Of a stretch of DNA of 64,000 bases, positions 37,309 through 50,300 are shown in pieces (the first letter of the stretch is position 1; each line of letters begins with the position of its first letter). The translations under genes and the position numbers were made by a program. The DNA comes from Dasyornis broadbenti (Eukaryota; Chordata; Aves; Passeriformes; Dasyornithidae), in NCBI GenBank assembly GCA_013397935.1, contig VZRN01011461.1:4285727-4349726 (forward strand), written 5' to 3'. The notes below the pieces were generated by a model. The model saw nothing but the letters and a program-made list of their open reading frames with translations. It had not been told where the DNA came from and did no database searches.

Positions 37309-37333
37309 ACAGAAGGTTCACAAAACCTTCTGT
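37309..37333. repeat. 10-bp perfect inverted repeat (hairpin)
   Basis: ACAGAAGGTT (37309-37318) and AACCTTCTGT (37324-37333) pair perfectly around a 5-nt loop CACAA. Flanks do not continue the stem. Too short for a microRNA precursor. Confidence 0.9.
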
Positions 37334-37894
37334 GCACTGACATGATTCAGGAGGTGGTAGAGCTGTGGAAAAACCTCACTGCAGGATGTTGTGGAGCAGC
37401 CCTTTCCAGTTCATCCCAGCCATGGAGTGATCCCGCACTGTTGTCCTCGTAGCACAGGGGAAAGCAGGTAGGGCTGGAGCAGGAACCAGCACTGTGACCT
37501 GAGCCTGCGGGGCAGGATCAAATCTCCAATTTTATCTCAGACTTTTTGCCACTTCAATTCTCTAACTGAAAATAAGGAATAATGTCTTGCTAAATGGAGA
37601 CCAAGTTGGAGAAAGAAGTCCACAAATGATTGTGAAGCAAGCCTGGTGCTGTGGCAATGATGGCCAAGCGCTCAGTGGCATCATGTGCTAACAACAGCTG
37701 AACAGACAGCAGGAGATGTGACCCAGCAGGAGGGCATTTTTTTTATTAAAACAGGAGAAGTTGCAGGCTGTGATGTCAGTTCTGCAGTTTACCCAGCACT
37801 GCCTGCTTTGCCAGTTTAGACACTCACTGTTCCGGAAGGAATACCGTGAGGAAGAACCATAGATTCCTTACGTTCTGTCTTGTACTGAGCGCTC

Positions 37895-38155
37895 TCAGGC
37901 ACATAATTAACAGCCTTCCTTCACTACAGGATCCTAGTGATTAAAACCTCTTTAATTACATAAGGCCTCTTGAGAAATGTTATCTAAAAAATTAGCAAAG
38001 AACATCGGAAACTGTGTTACCTAGGCAGCTGAAGGGGTTTTTTAATCAATCTAAGTAAGCAGTTAGACACCAGTCAAAAGTGGAAATAACTTTTTGTCAT
38101 ATGTGATACTTTTAAGATTTCAGATTACTGACTAATCATCACTAATTAAGATGTT
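37895..38155. promoter_or_regulatory. Candidate cis-regulatory element (TAATTA cluster)
   Basis: Three TAATTA homeodomain cores (37904-37909, 37953-37958, 38143-38148) lie in 250 bp together with GTGATTAAAACC, TTTTAATCAATC, GACTAATCATC and TCATATGTG. Composition is mixed rather than simple AT-rich sequence and no transposon was recognised. It resembles a conserved developmental element, but conservation cannot be read from one genome. Confidence 0.32.
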
Positions 38156-40530
38156 AAGAGAGCAAGAGCATCTGGATGCTTGTTTCTGTGCCTAAACACT
38201 TCAAAAAGTGTGGGTGATGTGTATTTTTCCTGCATTGTTTTTCAATTCTATTTTATTTCTCTAATCTGATAATCAAGAAATCTAAAAAACACTGGTCCTA
38301 GGAGTGGGAGAAAATCTTGTACTATTGTGTTTCACATCTCTTGTTGGAATTTTGTTTTTTCAGACCATCTAATTAATTTCAGGTGTAGGTAAAATATTGA
38401 CAAGTGTATGTGTTTTGGGTATTTTGAGGGGCTATTTTTTTAAGTGCCATCTCCTTACTAGTAGGCCTTCATGCTAAGCCAAATGGCATTTAGAAATTCT
38501 GCTTATGCTCACGTATGATGAAAATGGCATGTGGAGAAGTAAAGGGGATGAACTGAAAGTACAAAATGTTTTTTTTTAATCATTCATCTCTACAGCTATT
38601 TTTCCTTCCTAGCTTTTTAATTAAGAGAGACCCCAATTAAAACTATGGGGTTTGCTTCTCTTTGTTTTTTCTTCACCACTTTTTTAGGGGCTTAACCCAT
38701 TCCTACATATACAGTAAAACTTTCTCTCTTTCTAAGGAATAGGTCTCCATATTAAAAATAGTAATAGTTTGCACTGGCTTAGCCACTTTAATATTAACTT
38801 TGCAGTACTTCATAGGTACCAGTTAATTAGGTTCTATAGAACTTCTATTGCAGCGTAGGCAGGGATGGGTAAACTGATAAACAGAAAGGAAGCTTGGTTT
38901 CCCTAAATTTGTAATGGGATGGACTCAGCTCTGTGATGCTTTTTTAGCTCCCTTATAGAGGTTTATGCAATTTAAAATTCTCCTGTTCAGTGTTCCATTT
39001 TTCTAGCATGTATAAGAGGGGATTGCAATCCACATCATAGAGGTGATGGTAGCATTTGTGAGAGACTCACTTATAACCGTATTTCCTTTACCTCTTCCTG
39101 ATTGGTCCCTTTGACTTTCTAAGTTTAGCTTCACGTTTCTTCTATGTGTCAGTACTCTAAATATCCCTACTGCTAAATTGCTCTATTTTCTAAAATCAAA
39201 TCTAGATAGATCTTTCTTCTTGGCATTATCAAGGTTATCCATATCCGGTGTCCTCCTGGATGTGTTTCTGTACTATATTTGCTCACAAGGAATTATTAAA
39301 ACTGCAGCTCAGGATGACTTGTCTGTTTATGGAGCAAGGAAGTCACACGTAAAAAACTGTGGACTGGGTTATGTACAATTATAGAGAGACACATGCATAT
39401 ATTTACACATATTAAGTAAGAAGCTGTAAAACATAATATCTGTAGAATTCCTAGTCCTTAGAATAATTCATAGGTTCTCTACATTTCTCAGTATTATTAA
39501 TTCAGCTGCAGGGAGATGATGGTGGTAAAGTCAGATTTTCTTCCTCAGAATTCTTCTTTAACATATTATTTTAAAATGGTGTCTGGGCAATGTGAAAAGC
39601 CCATTAGGACCCATCAGGAAAGTGCCAAAACCCCAACTTCCCTTCTGTTTTATTCAACAGAACATTAGTTTTAGAACTAAAGAGTATGATCTTGATCTCA
39701 ACCTAGTAATAAAATGTAAAACCACCACATTGCTGTTTGGGGGCATGTTTAAGATACTACGTAATTTTCACTTAAAATTAAAAGCAATAAAGGCAAATAA
39801 ATGTTTTAGGTCAGTGAATTAAGGTCAATTTGTGCTTTGTATTAAATATATATCAATATTTTCTAGGATGTCAGAAGAGAAAGGGTCATGTTCACTGTGA
39901 GACCAAAATGAAGCACAATTACCATCTCCATTCTCATTGCAAGGTTTGTAATACATGCCTTATTTAAATTACAGTTTACTTAAAAAGAAAATTACAAAAA
40001 GTTTTATGTTGTTCTTTAGAAAAGCTGCCTTCCTGATTCTCTCCACTAGACATCATGTGCACTGTTTTAATCTGCAGATTGGGAATACATTTGAAAATAA
40101 ATTTTGGCAGCCATCAGCAGCTATAGATTTGCACTAGGACAAGAACCCCAGGATTTTGAAGATAATTCAATTTTAGATTCCATTTCTGTTTCAGAAACTA
40201 GAATTTATCAATTCTACCATATCAAAATTCAGCTCTGAAAATAAAATGAAGCCAGAAAACAAAAGTGGCAATTCACCGCAGTTTGTGAATTTGGTTCACC
40301 TCCCAAGTTTACCCTGAACACTGAGATTTATTTATTCCAAATATGTTTCTCATACATTAAAACTCTAAAATGTAGAGGTAGTTTTGAAATCTGCTTTTTG
40401 ATAGGCCTCAGGACATGTAGGTCATTCTCTTTCTCACTTGTAGTCCCTACCAAGCATTTCCTTAGCTGACCTTGTAGATTCTGGTAAAGCTGAATAGGAT
40501 GAGCAGAGTTTGGCTGTGAGTGTTACATTT

Positions 40531-40535
40531 TACTT
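40531..40535. repeat. Target-site duplication, left (TACTT)
   Basis: Five bases left of the second LTR, identical to 41377-41381. Confidence 0.88.
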
Positions 40536-40672
40536 TGTTGTGGTTTGACCCTGGCCAAATTCCAGGCACTCACAAATTAATACATCCAGGTTAATGAGTT
40601 GAAATAAGGAAAAACTGGGAGAAAAAGACGCACTAAGGGCAAAAAGGCTGAGACTTAAAAGTTAAAAAATCA

Positions 40673-40678
40673 TTTATT
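40673..40678 (-). terminator. LTR polyadenylation signal AATAAA (reverse)
   Basis: TTTATT on the + strand reads AATAAA on the LTR strand, 137 bp before the LTR end. It matches the position of the signal in the sister LTR apart from a small deletion downstream. Confidence 0.65.
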
Positions 40679-41030
40679 TGCTAACAGAATAAGAAGAGTA
40701 AATGAGAAACGAAATAAAACCGTCAAAGACACCATTTCTCCACTCATCCCCTGCCTCTTAGCAGTTGCACAAGGGAACAAGGCATGGGGCTGGGTGGGGC
40801 GAGTAGGTCAGTTCATCAACGAGATCTTTTTCCACTGCTCTGGGGAGAGGAGTCTTTTCTTCTGCGTAGCCGTGGGTCCCAAATCTCACAAGCAGCAGCC
40901 CGCCTGAATCTGCTACAATGTGAGCTCTTCCCACGGGCAGATAGCCTTCCCAAAACTGCTGCGGCGTGGGGTCTCTCGTCCATGGATTACAGACCTCCGA
41001 GGTCAGCCGTTCCATTTCAGGAGCAAGGCT

Positions 41031-41031
41031 N
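41031..41031. other. Single unknown base (N)
   Basis: The N sits between TCC(A)CC and AGCAAGGCT inside the reverse LTR, at the place where the sister LTR carries its 88-bp tandem array. It may mark a collapsed array or a sequencing gap rather than one ambiguous base. Confidence 0.95.
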
Positions 41032-41184
41032 TCCACCTGCTCCGGCGTGAGGCTGCGAGTGGATCTTAGCATTCCCCGTGAACTCCATGGGCTTGGTGTC
41101 TGCATTGTTGTTGTTTTCTCTCACATATTCTCACCTCCTCCTCTGGTCAAAAAGAAGTGCGTGCCCCCCCACCTTGGTCTCTTC

Positions 41185-41194
41185 TTAAATATAT
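41185..41194 (-). promoter_or_regulatory. TATA-like box of the reverse LTR
   Basis: On the minus strand this reads ATATATTTAA followed by GAAGAGACC, about 183 bp into the LTR. The location and flanks match the TATA-like site of the other LTR. Confidence 0.6.
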
Positions 41195-41376
41195 TTTCAC
41201 AGAGGCGTAACCAACACCTCTATTGGCCCAGCCTTGGCCAGCAGCATGTCTATCATTTTCAGAGCCATCAGGGATTGGCTCTGCAGGACATGGTGAAGCT
41301 TTGAGAGGCTTCACACAGGAACAATTTTGTGCCCCACCCCCCCACCAAAAAAACTAGGCCAATCAAAACCAACACA

Positions 41377-41381
41377 TACTT
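41377..41381. repeat. Target-site duplication, right (TACTT)
   Basis: Matches 40531-40535 exactly. It differs from the duplication of the first LTR, so the two insertions were separate events. Confidence 0.88.
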
Positions 41382-44300
41382 TTATTTCCAAATGGCAGTC
41401 AGGCTTTCTGAATCAATATTCTGCTGAAAGAAATAATATTCCTGAAGCTAAAAATTAAAACATGCAGGCAGCAGATGTAACTACTCATGAAAGACTGGCA
41501 AATACACAATGAAAGTTTGTTTACAAGGTATGTGAGACATAACACAGTCTTCAACAACAGTGAAATAATTGACCTTTTGTTAGAAAATGTGTATCAGCTC
41601 TGTTTGGATCCATAAATAAAGTCTCGGTCCAGTGGAACTGGATGAGCAATTGCTAAAGATGGGACTTGAATAAATATACCTATACTTAAATGTCTGCAAT
41701 CTGATTAATCTAAGTCATAAATATGAGCTGTAAGTTCCGGTCTGCTGCTTGTTGAATATCTGGCAATTCTAGAGCCAGTCTCAGATATAAACCAGAATGG
41801 AAAAGGAGTCTAGGGATATTTCAAGTTTCAGTCTTTGATTCATACTGGATCTAAAGCTGGATGGATTTGCGGTTTGTAATTAAATGAAAATAATTTCAGT
41901 CCTTCACTATGACTGATTTTTAAGCTCCTTTTGGGAGAGAACAATCTTTCTTTCTGTCTTCATGACAATGTTTACTTCAACGGGACTCTGCTTCAGCCTA
42001 AAAGTCATAGTCATGATAGAAATTTCTGTGCTGTTTTTGGTGAAGATTATTCATAATGCATGTGCTCCAGAACTGATAAGAATTTAAATAACTAAATTAA
42101 GAATAACAGTCTTTTACCCAGCACCGGACATACCAAAAAATCCAAAGTACTCCTTTGCATGAATCTTTCCTGATTAAACAAGGGCAGATAGTTCTGGGAT
42201 TAATTAATATTGAAAAAATCAGTTGACTGAATGTTTAAAAGCAGAGGTATACAAATACAGCTACTTTCTAAATACAGTTTCCTCATACCTGCTAAGCTAT
42301 GCTCTCATTTTTCCCTTTTTTTTTTATAACTTTTAGGAGCACTCCAGTCACATCAGTGACAAAACAGACATCAGGCAACCAGCAGCTATCCATTAGAGTC
42401 ACATCTGGTAGGTTTGACTGACACTCAGCAGCACTGATTAACCACAGAATAACATGCCAGAAATGTAACAGGAGACGTCACTTCTGCCTGATACCAATCA
42501 ATCACTCACTCTCTGCAAGTAGAAATGCACATTCACAGTGGAATGAGTTTGACCCACACTCTTATCAGAATAATAGCGAGAAACTATTGCCAGACTTCTG
42601 GATGGGAAAAATAAAGTACAAGGCAAATGGCAGGAAGCAAATCCCCAGATGGGAATACATGTTGTGAAATGGCATTGTGGCATGTGACCGCGAGAACCAG
42701 ACAGTTCTCCATATTGTGGAAGATGTGTTTGATCCGATGATTGCCAGTACTCGGATTACAAAGTTGAAATATGTAAAGTAATATAGCAAAATCCTGGTGC
42801 AGCATTTTGACAGCTCAGTGCTTTAAAGATCACTTTTCCCATTAACACAGAAGATAAAATAATGTAATACTTGCAGCAAAAAGCAAGGGTCTTAGAAAGT
42901 CAAAGCTTTTTGGCCTAGGCTAAATAGGGCAGTTAAGCATGTGCTAAGAGTCTGCTACCGATATTTTTGTTGACTCAATATATTTAAGTTCCTCTACATG
43001 GAACGTGCTTATATGCTCTGAATCAGTCTCTTTAACCTTGAGATTTCAGTATTTCAGCTCTCAAACGATCTTCATTTAATGCAGGTCAGATTCCACCTTG
43101 CCAGCCAGTCATTCCCAAGGGAATACTCCTACTCCTGCAGCTTGAGGCACCACTGAACTTGGTTGCAGTCCCTTTGTGTTTGGTGTCTTGCCAGACACCA
43201 TGGCACAATGTTGGGATAATTTGAATAAGTCATAGGGAGTTGGGAGCACAATTTTCCAATCCTCTTATGAAATGCAACAGTAAATATAAAATCATCCTGT
43301 GTCTCCAGTTCGTTTAGTCTATTCCACGTGGCCTCTAGTGCAGGCCCTGGCAAGACAGAGCCCAAAATCTAACAAACATTGAAACAGAGAGAATGTACAA
43401 GGAAAGACAACCTTCTGGAGTCCCCAAAACTGACTTGATACTTATATACATTGAATCTCTACTGCTCTATAATATTTTTTAGATTTTTGTATACAAGGAA
43501 GATTTTCCAGCTTGTATTTTTTGAGACAGCTGTATGCCCCAGCTGTTTTAACAGATACATTGTACAGTAACTCTTACAAACTTTTCTAACACAGCCTGTT
43601 AAAGCTATTGCAGCAAAAAATGCTTTACCACAGCCTCTAGTTCTGCCTGTGTATTTGCTAGAATGGTGTAAGTCAGCGAGGGCCAACTCAAAGCAGGCGT
43701 GGTTTGAATGGGAATAACAACTGAGAACAGAACAGACTTTTACATTGCAAAGAATCAGTCTATCTACAAAGTAAAATACCCATTACATGTAATTATTTCC
43801 TGAAACAAAAAATTGATTTGGTATCTAATATAGAGCTTGCATAGTATTTCACAAGAAATGACTCTGCAACAATCTCTTTTGAAGAAGATGGCTTTCTGAA
43901 AGTGAGCCATATGCATAATGCCCCGTAATAAGAGATGAATCTGATTGAAAATAACTGTGCAGATAATCTTATTCCATTTTTAAAAGCACTAAGCTCTGTG
44001 TGATTGGCACAATTGCATTAATAATTTATAGCCATTGGGAATTGTTGATTTCTGCCTTTTTTGGGGAGTGTGAATCACGAATGATTGCTCATTTTAACAA
44101 TATTGAAAAAGATTGTAGAAGTAAAGCTGAAGGGAGGAAATGTGCTGACAGAATGTGCAATAATTGTGTTGGCCAGCCTGGCTCCTGAAGCTGGCTATCA
44201 AATGTGCTTTTGCTACTCAGCTAGTGAGAATCCTTATTTGGGGAAAACATCAGTTCTGGAAACAGTCTCCAGTGGCTGCTATTGTTTGAGAATGATGAAA

Positions 44301-47300
44301 ACTCCCTATATTGTTTTTATTTTAGATGTGATATAAAATAAATTCCAAAATGTGCAAAGAGGTTTTGTTTGGTTTGTTGCAATGTCAGAAAGCTTTAACA
44401 TTTAAGCTGTCACTGCTGTTCCTGACAGAGCAAAGTAGGGCAATCAAAAATGATGCATGAAAGGAGCTCTCTGTGCTTGACTCGTCTGTTTTTAGCATGC
44501 GATGGTATATAATTGTTTATTGAACTTACTTCTTTGGGGATTGAATGCAGCCTGTTTTGCAGAAGGATCAGACTTTAAATGTAAGATTAATTACTATTCT
44601 TAGCTTTTAAGACATATGCTCAATACACTTCTTCAGTTCTGAAAGTGTGTATATTTCTATACTGTCTTATATACCATTTAGCTGTTTTCTTTAATGCTAA
44701 AATACAAGTCATGCATTGGAAAATTCATCTTTCCACCCATACAGACACAGAAAAGAGATACCCAGACTTTGAGATTAACAGCTGGTGACTACGGTTCTCT
44801 AAAAACAAATTCAATCAGTGTTCATAAACCTTTACAAACATATAGCATTTCTGTACAAGAATCAATTTTAATTAGTCAGAGGTTTCATACATCTCCACTT
44901 GTTTAACAAAACTGTATTAATTGCATTTACTGTGCCTCTTTCAAAGTACAATTATTAAAAGCCTGAGTCTGAGTCCATTCACTAATGATGAGATTGTGTC
45001 TAAGCAAGAGGTTCTGTTTAATATGTTTGATTCAAATTTCTACGGAAAAACCAGAACATTTGCTTCTGACTTCTAGTGCAGTAGCAATACTCTCAGGAAA
45101 GAACTGCAATCAGCTTATCACTAGGAATAAGACTGAGGCAGAGGAGTCTCTCACAGACCATGGTTTATTATTTTCCTCTTGCTTGTCTTCCCTCACAGCT
45201 CTCTGGACTGCTGCCTTCATTTCTGCTTCCCATCTTTCAGCAGACAGGAACCAACTGATGCTTGGGACAGTTTCTCCCCCAGCAGTACTAACCAACTGTG
45301 AAAGTCCCAACCTCAGCCCTATTTTCTGTTAACACAGCATTAACATTGAAAGATACACATTAAGACTGTCTTGTCTCCAGCTTCCTCAGCCCTGTCCAGC
45401 AGCATCCAGTAGCTGCCACTCGTGCAGTTCCTAGTGGCTCCCAGTGCCCTTCCCCACAGGGATGCCCAGGCTGGCAGGGGTTTGGGGCAAGTCTGTCCTT
45501 GGTGGTATCTGGTTTCAGGTGCCAGGAGTGCATGATTATGGCTCGTGGTGAATCCTCTCAGCTTTGCAGAAGCCAGCACAGGGCCTTTCTCGATTTGTAT
45601 CTCTGTTTCTCTGCGTGAGGACTGTGAGTAGGGAAGCGCAAGGAAGCAGTGCCCTGCTCCTCAGCCCAGCTTTGGCTCTCCCACTCAGGATGGACGATTT
45701 CCGTGTCCTCACAAGGAAACAGCATCCCCTGGGGACTCGTGTTCTGTTTGCCTCCTCTTTCTAAGCTCAGAATGTGCTTTCCTCACCCCCCACCACTTAG
45801 GGCATGCGGGGGTACCCTTGTGATTCTGCAGCAGAAATGTTGCTCTGTCACTTAAAAGCTCCAGCAAGTCAAGAGGGTGATACAATTTACATGACTTCAG
45901 GGTTGTGAAATCCTGATGGGATCCTCTCAGCCAGCCTCTCTCCAGCTGGCACTGAAGCACTTCCGAAGATAAATGCTATAATTTTCAAAAGAGCTTGAAG
46001 GAGTAGGTGCCTGATCTCCTTGGATTCCTTAGAAAATCCCATTTTTTAAGCTTTTGTAGCATTAAAATATAATGTGTTCTTCCTTTTTTTTTTTTTCCCC
46101 AGAATAACGGAAGACTTTGTTTACTGAAAATAAACTTCAAAAGCACATAGTGTTTTAAGTTTTTTTTCCTTGTTCTTAATTACTATGCATTTTCCAGTTC
46201 TTTTGTAAGTATAGCTATTGATTTCAAGAAGCCTGCATGGACGCACTCAGTGAATAGATTGAAAAGATAATCCTATTATGTTCAATCTGACTGCAGGAGT
46301 TACTGTAATGTTATTTTTTCTGAAGGGAGGTGTAAGGCTTTTCTATGCATATGTGGATATCGGGGTGTAAACCACATGCAGTAATTAGATAAAGTCAGCA
46401 ATAAGAAGAATCTGGAGCTTCCTATTAATAATTTTTTGAGCTATTTTTGGTGTGATTATTTGTGAGAAAATTAGAAAGATCTGAACCTTGAAAGCCTAGC
46501 AAACTACAGACCTATTTCCTCTACAAAATAATCAGCAAACCAGAATTACAAAATACAGACTTCTAAGAAAATTACTATGGAGAACTGTCATTCTTGCCAC
46601 AGGGTAAGTGATTATGACATGATAAATCTTTATTCCCACTGGATCTTTTAGACTTACTCTATATTCCCTGGGAATTCTTCCTAGCAGCAATGGCTATTTC
46701 TTGCTTTTACTTTCTCCATTCAAAGATTATCTCATTTATGACCTACTGTCTGGACTCACTTCACTATCATATGTTTATCAGCACATTTTACTATGGATTC
46801 TTAAAATAGAAGTGAAAAATCACTGCAGCAGAGCCCAGAAGGATCTGGAGAAATGAGCAAGCAGACCTATAATTACTGATGTTGAATGCTACCTCATTTT
46901 CACATTAATTCTGTTGAATAAATCTTCACATGGAGGTTTAAGATCCTCTAGCGTTCTGAATCTGATCTGTAGTGATGAGTTATGGACCATTAGCCAATTA
47001 TAAATTTTAACTTTTTTTCCAGAGTAACGTATCAGGAAAACCCCCTACATTGTAAAAAATAAGAAGCACCATATACTTACGAAAATTCTTTCATATTTAA
47101 AGAATTTTTCAGTTATTCTTGTATATTTTTCCTCCCAGTATCTGGTGATTTTAATTCAAATCCAGAAGAGCACAGTGGCTTTTGCTTCTATGTTGGATGC
47201 AATGTAAATTATGTAAAAGAGAATGTCAGATTTATCTGTAGACCAAGGTATTAAACAGCCTAGGAAAATTACAAGAATTTGTCTACAATGTAATCTGAAC

Positions 47301-50300
47301 ACAGCATTTATAAACTGTAGTATATTTAATATTTCATTTTTATTTGTTTTGGTGTAATTTCCTTTCTTTGCCCAGGGTACATATGCCAGAAATTGTGAAA
47401 CTACTTAATGTCGTTAGTGATGTGCATTTTATTATCCAGAAGTGAAAACCTGAAAGACAAGAACAATCAAAGAACAGCAAAACATATTTGTTTTAAGTGA
47501 TAGACAAGGAGAACGATGATTCATAATAGGAACTGTAAGTGTTGATTTTCCAGAAGGGATGGGAACAATTGATTAAGCTTCTGTGCCTTTGAATCAAAAA
47601 GATGTACTGAGCATAAGGAAGTGTCTAGTTCTTGTGCTTTAAACTGCAAACAGGATCATATATCTCACACTGAGTTAACAAGCCTTTACTGTAAGTGTTT
47701 TCATTATTACTATTACATTATAGGCAAGCAATTACATTGAGTACAAAATCTTTTTTACACTTCACTGATTACATTTTTAGTAACAGTTCATGAACAAATT
47801 AATCACCTCTTCAGAGAGTGTTCATTAAAAATTGTCTTTTTTAGTCTTTCTCTGAGGCTTTTCAAATTTGTGTAAACCATGATTGCTGCTCCCAACCTGA
47901 TCCTCTGCTTCCATGGAGTAACAGCTTCCCACAGCAATGCCTGGGAGTGTTTGTGCCATGCAGGGGGAGTCAGCAGACGCCCTGGGCTTTTGCAGCATGT
48001 GAGAAAGGCCTAGAAAGTACTGAGGGTATTTAAGACAATTATTCCATCAACCCATCCTCCTTGTTTCAAAAACTGATAGCTTTATATCACTCTCAAGTGT
48101 CAGGTTATATCCCAACCCCATTCAAGGTGTGTTGGCTGCATTCCCTGTGTTCATCTGTTTTGAACCTACTTGTTCGCTTTACTTTCACAATTTCTTGTGG
48201 TCATGAGGTCCACAGTTTAATCCTGTGTTGTTTGAAGAATGAATTATTTTTTTTTGTTGAATAATCTGCTTCATAATTTTAATGGCTGTATCTTACTTCT
48301 CAGTGCATGAAATGGAGAATTTGTTCTTTTCTCGGTGTTAAAGGAGACATTAGAGCCGACAGTTGAGGAGCTACTTCAAGGGCTGTAATCTCTCTTCTAT
48401 GCAGAGGGGCTTCACAGACTCAAGGTAAACCCAGCGTTTGGAGCTCTGAGCCCCTGCCAGGGCCCTGCCACCTCTTTGCAGAGGCAGCTGAACTTCCTCA
48501 AAACTTTTGGTTAAGAACGATGGATTACAAAACGGTATCCAGGTGAGATCATTTAACATTCCAAGTCCTTATGCAGCTTTTAGGAGAATCACTTACTTGC
48601 TAAATAGAGTGCAATATCTCCTTGGGAGGCATTCCAGTGTATCAAGTAAATCTGTAATTACTATTCAGTTGATCTGAAGCATGTTGCTGTCAATTTATTG
48701 ATACAGACACATATATTAGAAAACATTACTGCCTGGGCTCAGCAGGCAATTCACAGACTCTAATAACTCAGTTTTTTTTTTTTAAGCCTACTCATTTTTG
48801 TTTCATAGTTAAAATATAAAATCATAATTGCAACAATATTTTTGATTTTCAGTTAACCATAAAATTGATGAGACATCTGTAATTTTTTCTGTGATTTCTA
48901 TGCTTTGAAAATAGGCTGTTAGATTTTTTTAAAAATAACTTTTTGTTTTGTGAGACTTCTTATTTGTTCTTTGTTTCCTAAGCACATAGGTTGTGTAGTA
49001 ACATTACAATGGCAGCAACAGAAAAAAAGAGGAAAGATTATCAGTGAGTTTTGTTAAAATAAATTTTTAAAAGTTTGGATTTAGTGCAGCCAAATGGAAT
49101 TCCAGTTCCATTTGTTTGAATTTCATAATTTAGTTTTTTAAATGGCAGAGGTCCATGCCCCTTAGTAGTAAACTGAAGTCCCATATTTTGGCATAAAGGT
49201 TTAAAATATGTAGTCATGCCTAAAATAGAAGAGAAAAAATGATGTGTCAACTTGTATCTACTATACTTCGATCACCGTCAATAAAAATTAAGGTAAAGTA
49301 CACTGAGGCAGATTGGCAGTAAAAATGAAATTCAGTCATAGGATGCTGTGAAGTTTCCATGGACAGGAACAGATAAACAAATCAGATACTTTGATGAACT
49401 TCCCCAGCTGATTAAAAATTATATTGCATTGTAGTCATTCAATCTTCTTCTGACTGCTGGCTTAAGCCTTCATTATTAACTAAGCATTACTTTTTCTTTT
49501 TCCTACACTGACTACAGTGGGATATGGAAATCATATCATACTATGGAAATCATACTTTGGGATATGGAAAGCAAAGCTTGGAGGTCTGATGGCGTACTGT
49601 CTGATGCTTTAAAAATGGATACTGTCTGCAGCTCCAATACAGGAAAATGGGTCTCCTGTCATTTTTTCCATGGCCTCAATATACCAGCACCAGTGTAAGC
49701 TTAAAACAGACTCCTTAATGGGCCAACATCAATAATAAACTATTCTCATTTGCTTGATATGTTTGAAAGGAACAATGTGAACAAAGAGTGAATATTACAT
49801 GGACTATTCCAGTCTGTTCTCAAAGAGAACCACAAAAGCTGCGAATCATTACATACATGCAGGGTTGATTGATTTTCTTTTAAAATCACATTTAAAGGGG
49901 AGATTTTCCTTAAAAATAAGCCAAATCAGGCATACTGGTATGCCAGGCCTAAGTAAAAGTAGAAATTCAACTGCTTATTGAATAAGACATCAAGACCAGG
50001 CACCAAATGGGATTAGTGGGTTAATTTATCACCCAGTCTTTCCAGGTGAATGTTTATTCAAATACTTTAATTCTCATTGTAGATTCAGCTTTGTACTAAA
50101 GAAAACTCTGACAGAAATAAACTTTGTTCAATTGTACTGAGCACAAACATAGAGTGTAATTACAGTAAGCAAATAATGGAAGAGACAAACAAACTGGAGT
50201 TCAGAATATTCACAACATTCACTGACAATAAAAATCACATTTTATTTTGTAAACATATTGCCTGATAACACTGGGATTAAGACCTCATCCAATATTTTAG

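Larger units (their letters stand above)
35832..40530. other. Non-coding unique DNA between two inverted LTRs
   Basis: No exon and no retroviral internal sequence was found, which shows that the two LTRs do not frame a provirus. The region holds a 10-bp hairpin at 37309-37333, a candidate element at 37895-38155 and a moderately GC-richer stretch at 37300-37800 without an island of CpGs. An AATAAA near 36046 has no gene context. The remainder is AT-rich and featureless to me. Confidence 0.72.
40536..41376 (-). mobile_element. Solo LTR, avian ERVL-like, 841 bp, reverse
   Basis: On the minus strand this element starts TGTGTTGGTTTTGATTGGCC and ends CCAGGGTCAAACCACAACA, flanked on both sides by TACTT. 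It shares with the LTR at 34688-35826 the promoter area, the GGAGGAGGTGAGAATATGTG block, the GGTCTGTAATCCATGGACGAG/TACCTCGTGGATGAG block, the AGAGGAAAAGACTCC-type segment and the 3' end. It is shorter by 298 bp, mainly from two missing blocks corresponding to about 34970-35071 and 35143-35279 of the first copy. One N (41031) lies exactly at the second missing block. TATA-like and AATAAA signals are present. It has no internal retroviral genes. Confidence 0.9.

Noticed and set aside
34688..41376. A provirus bounded by two LTRs
   Set aside because: The LTRs face opposite ways, have different target-site duplications, and the DNA between them has no gag, pol or env similarity.
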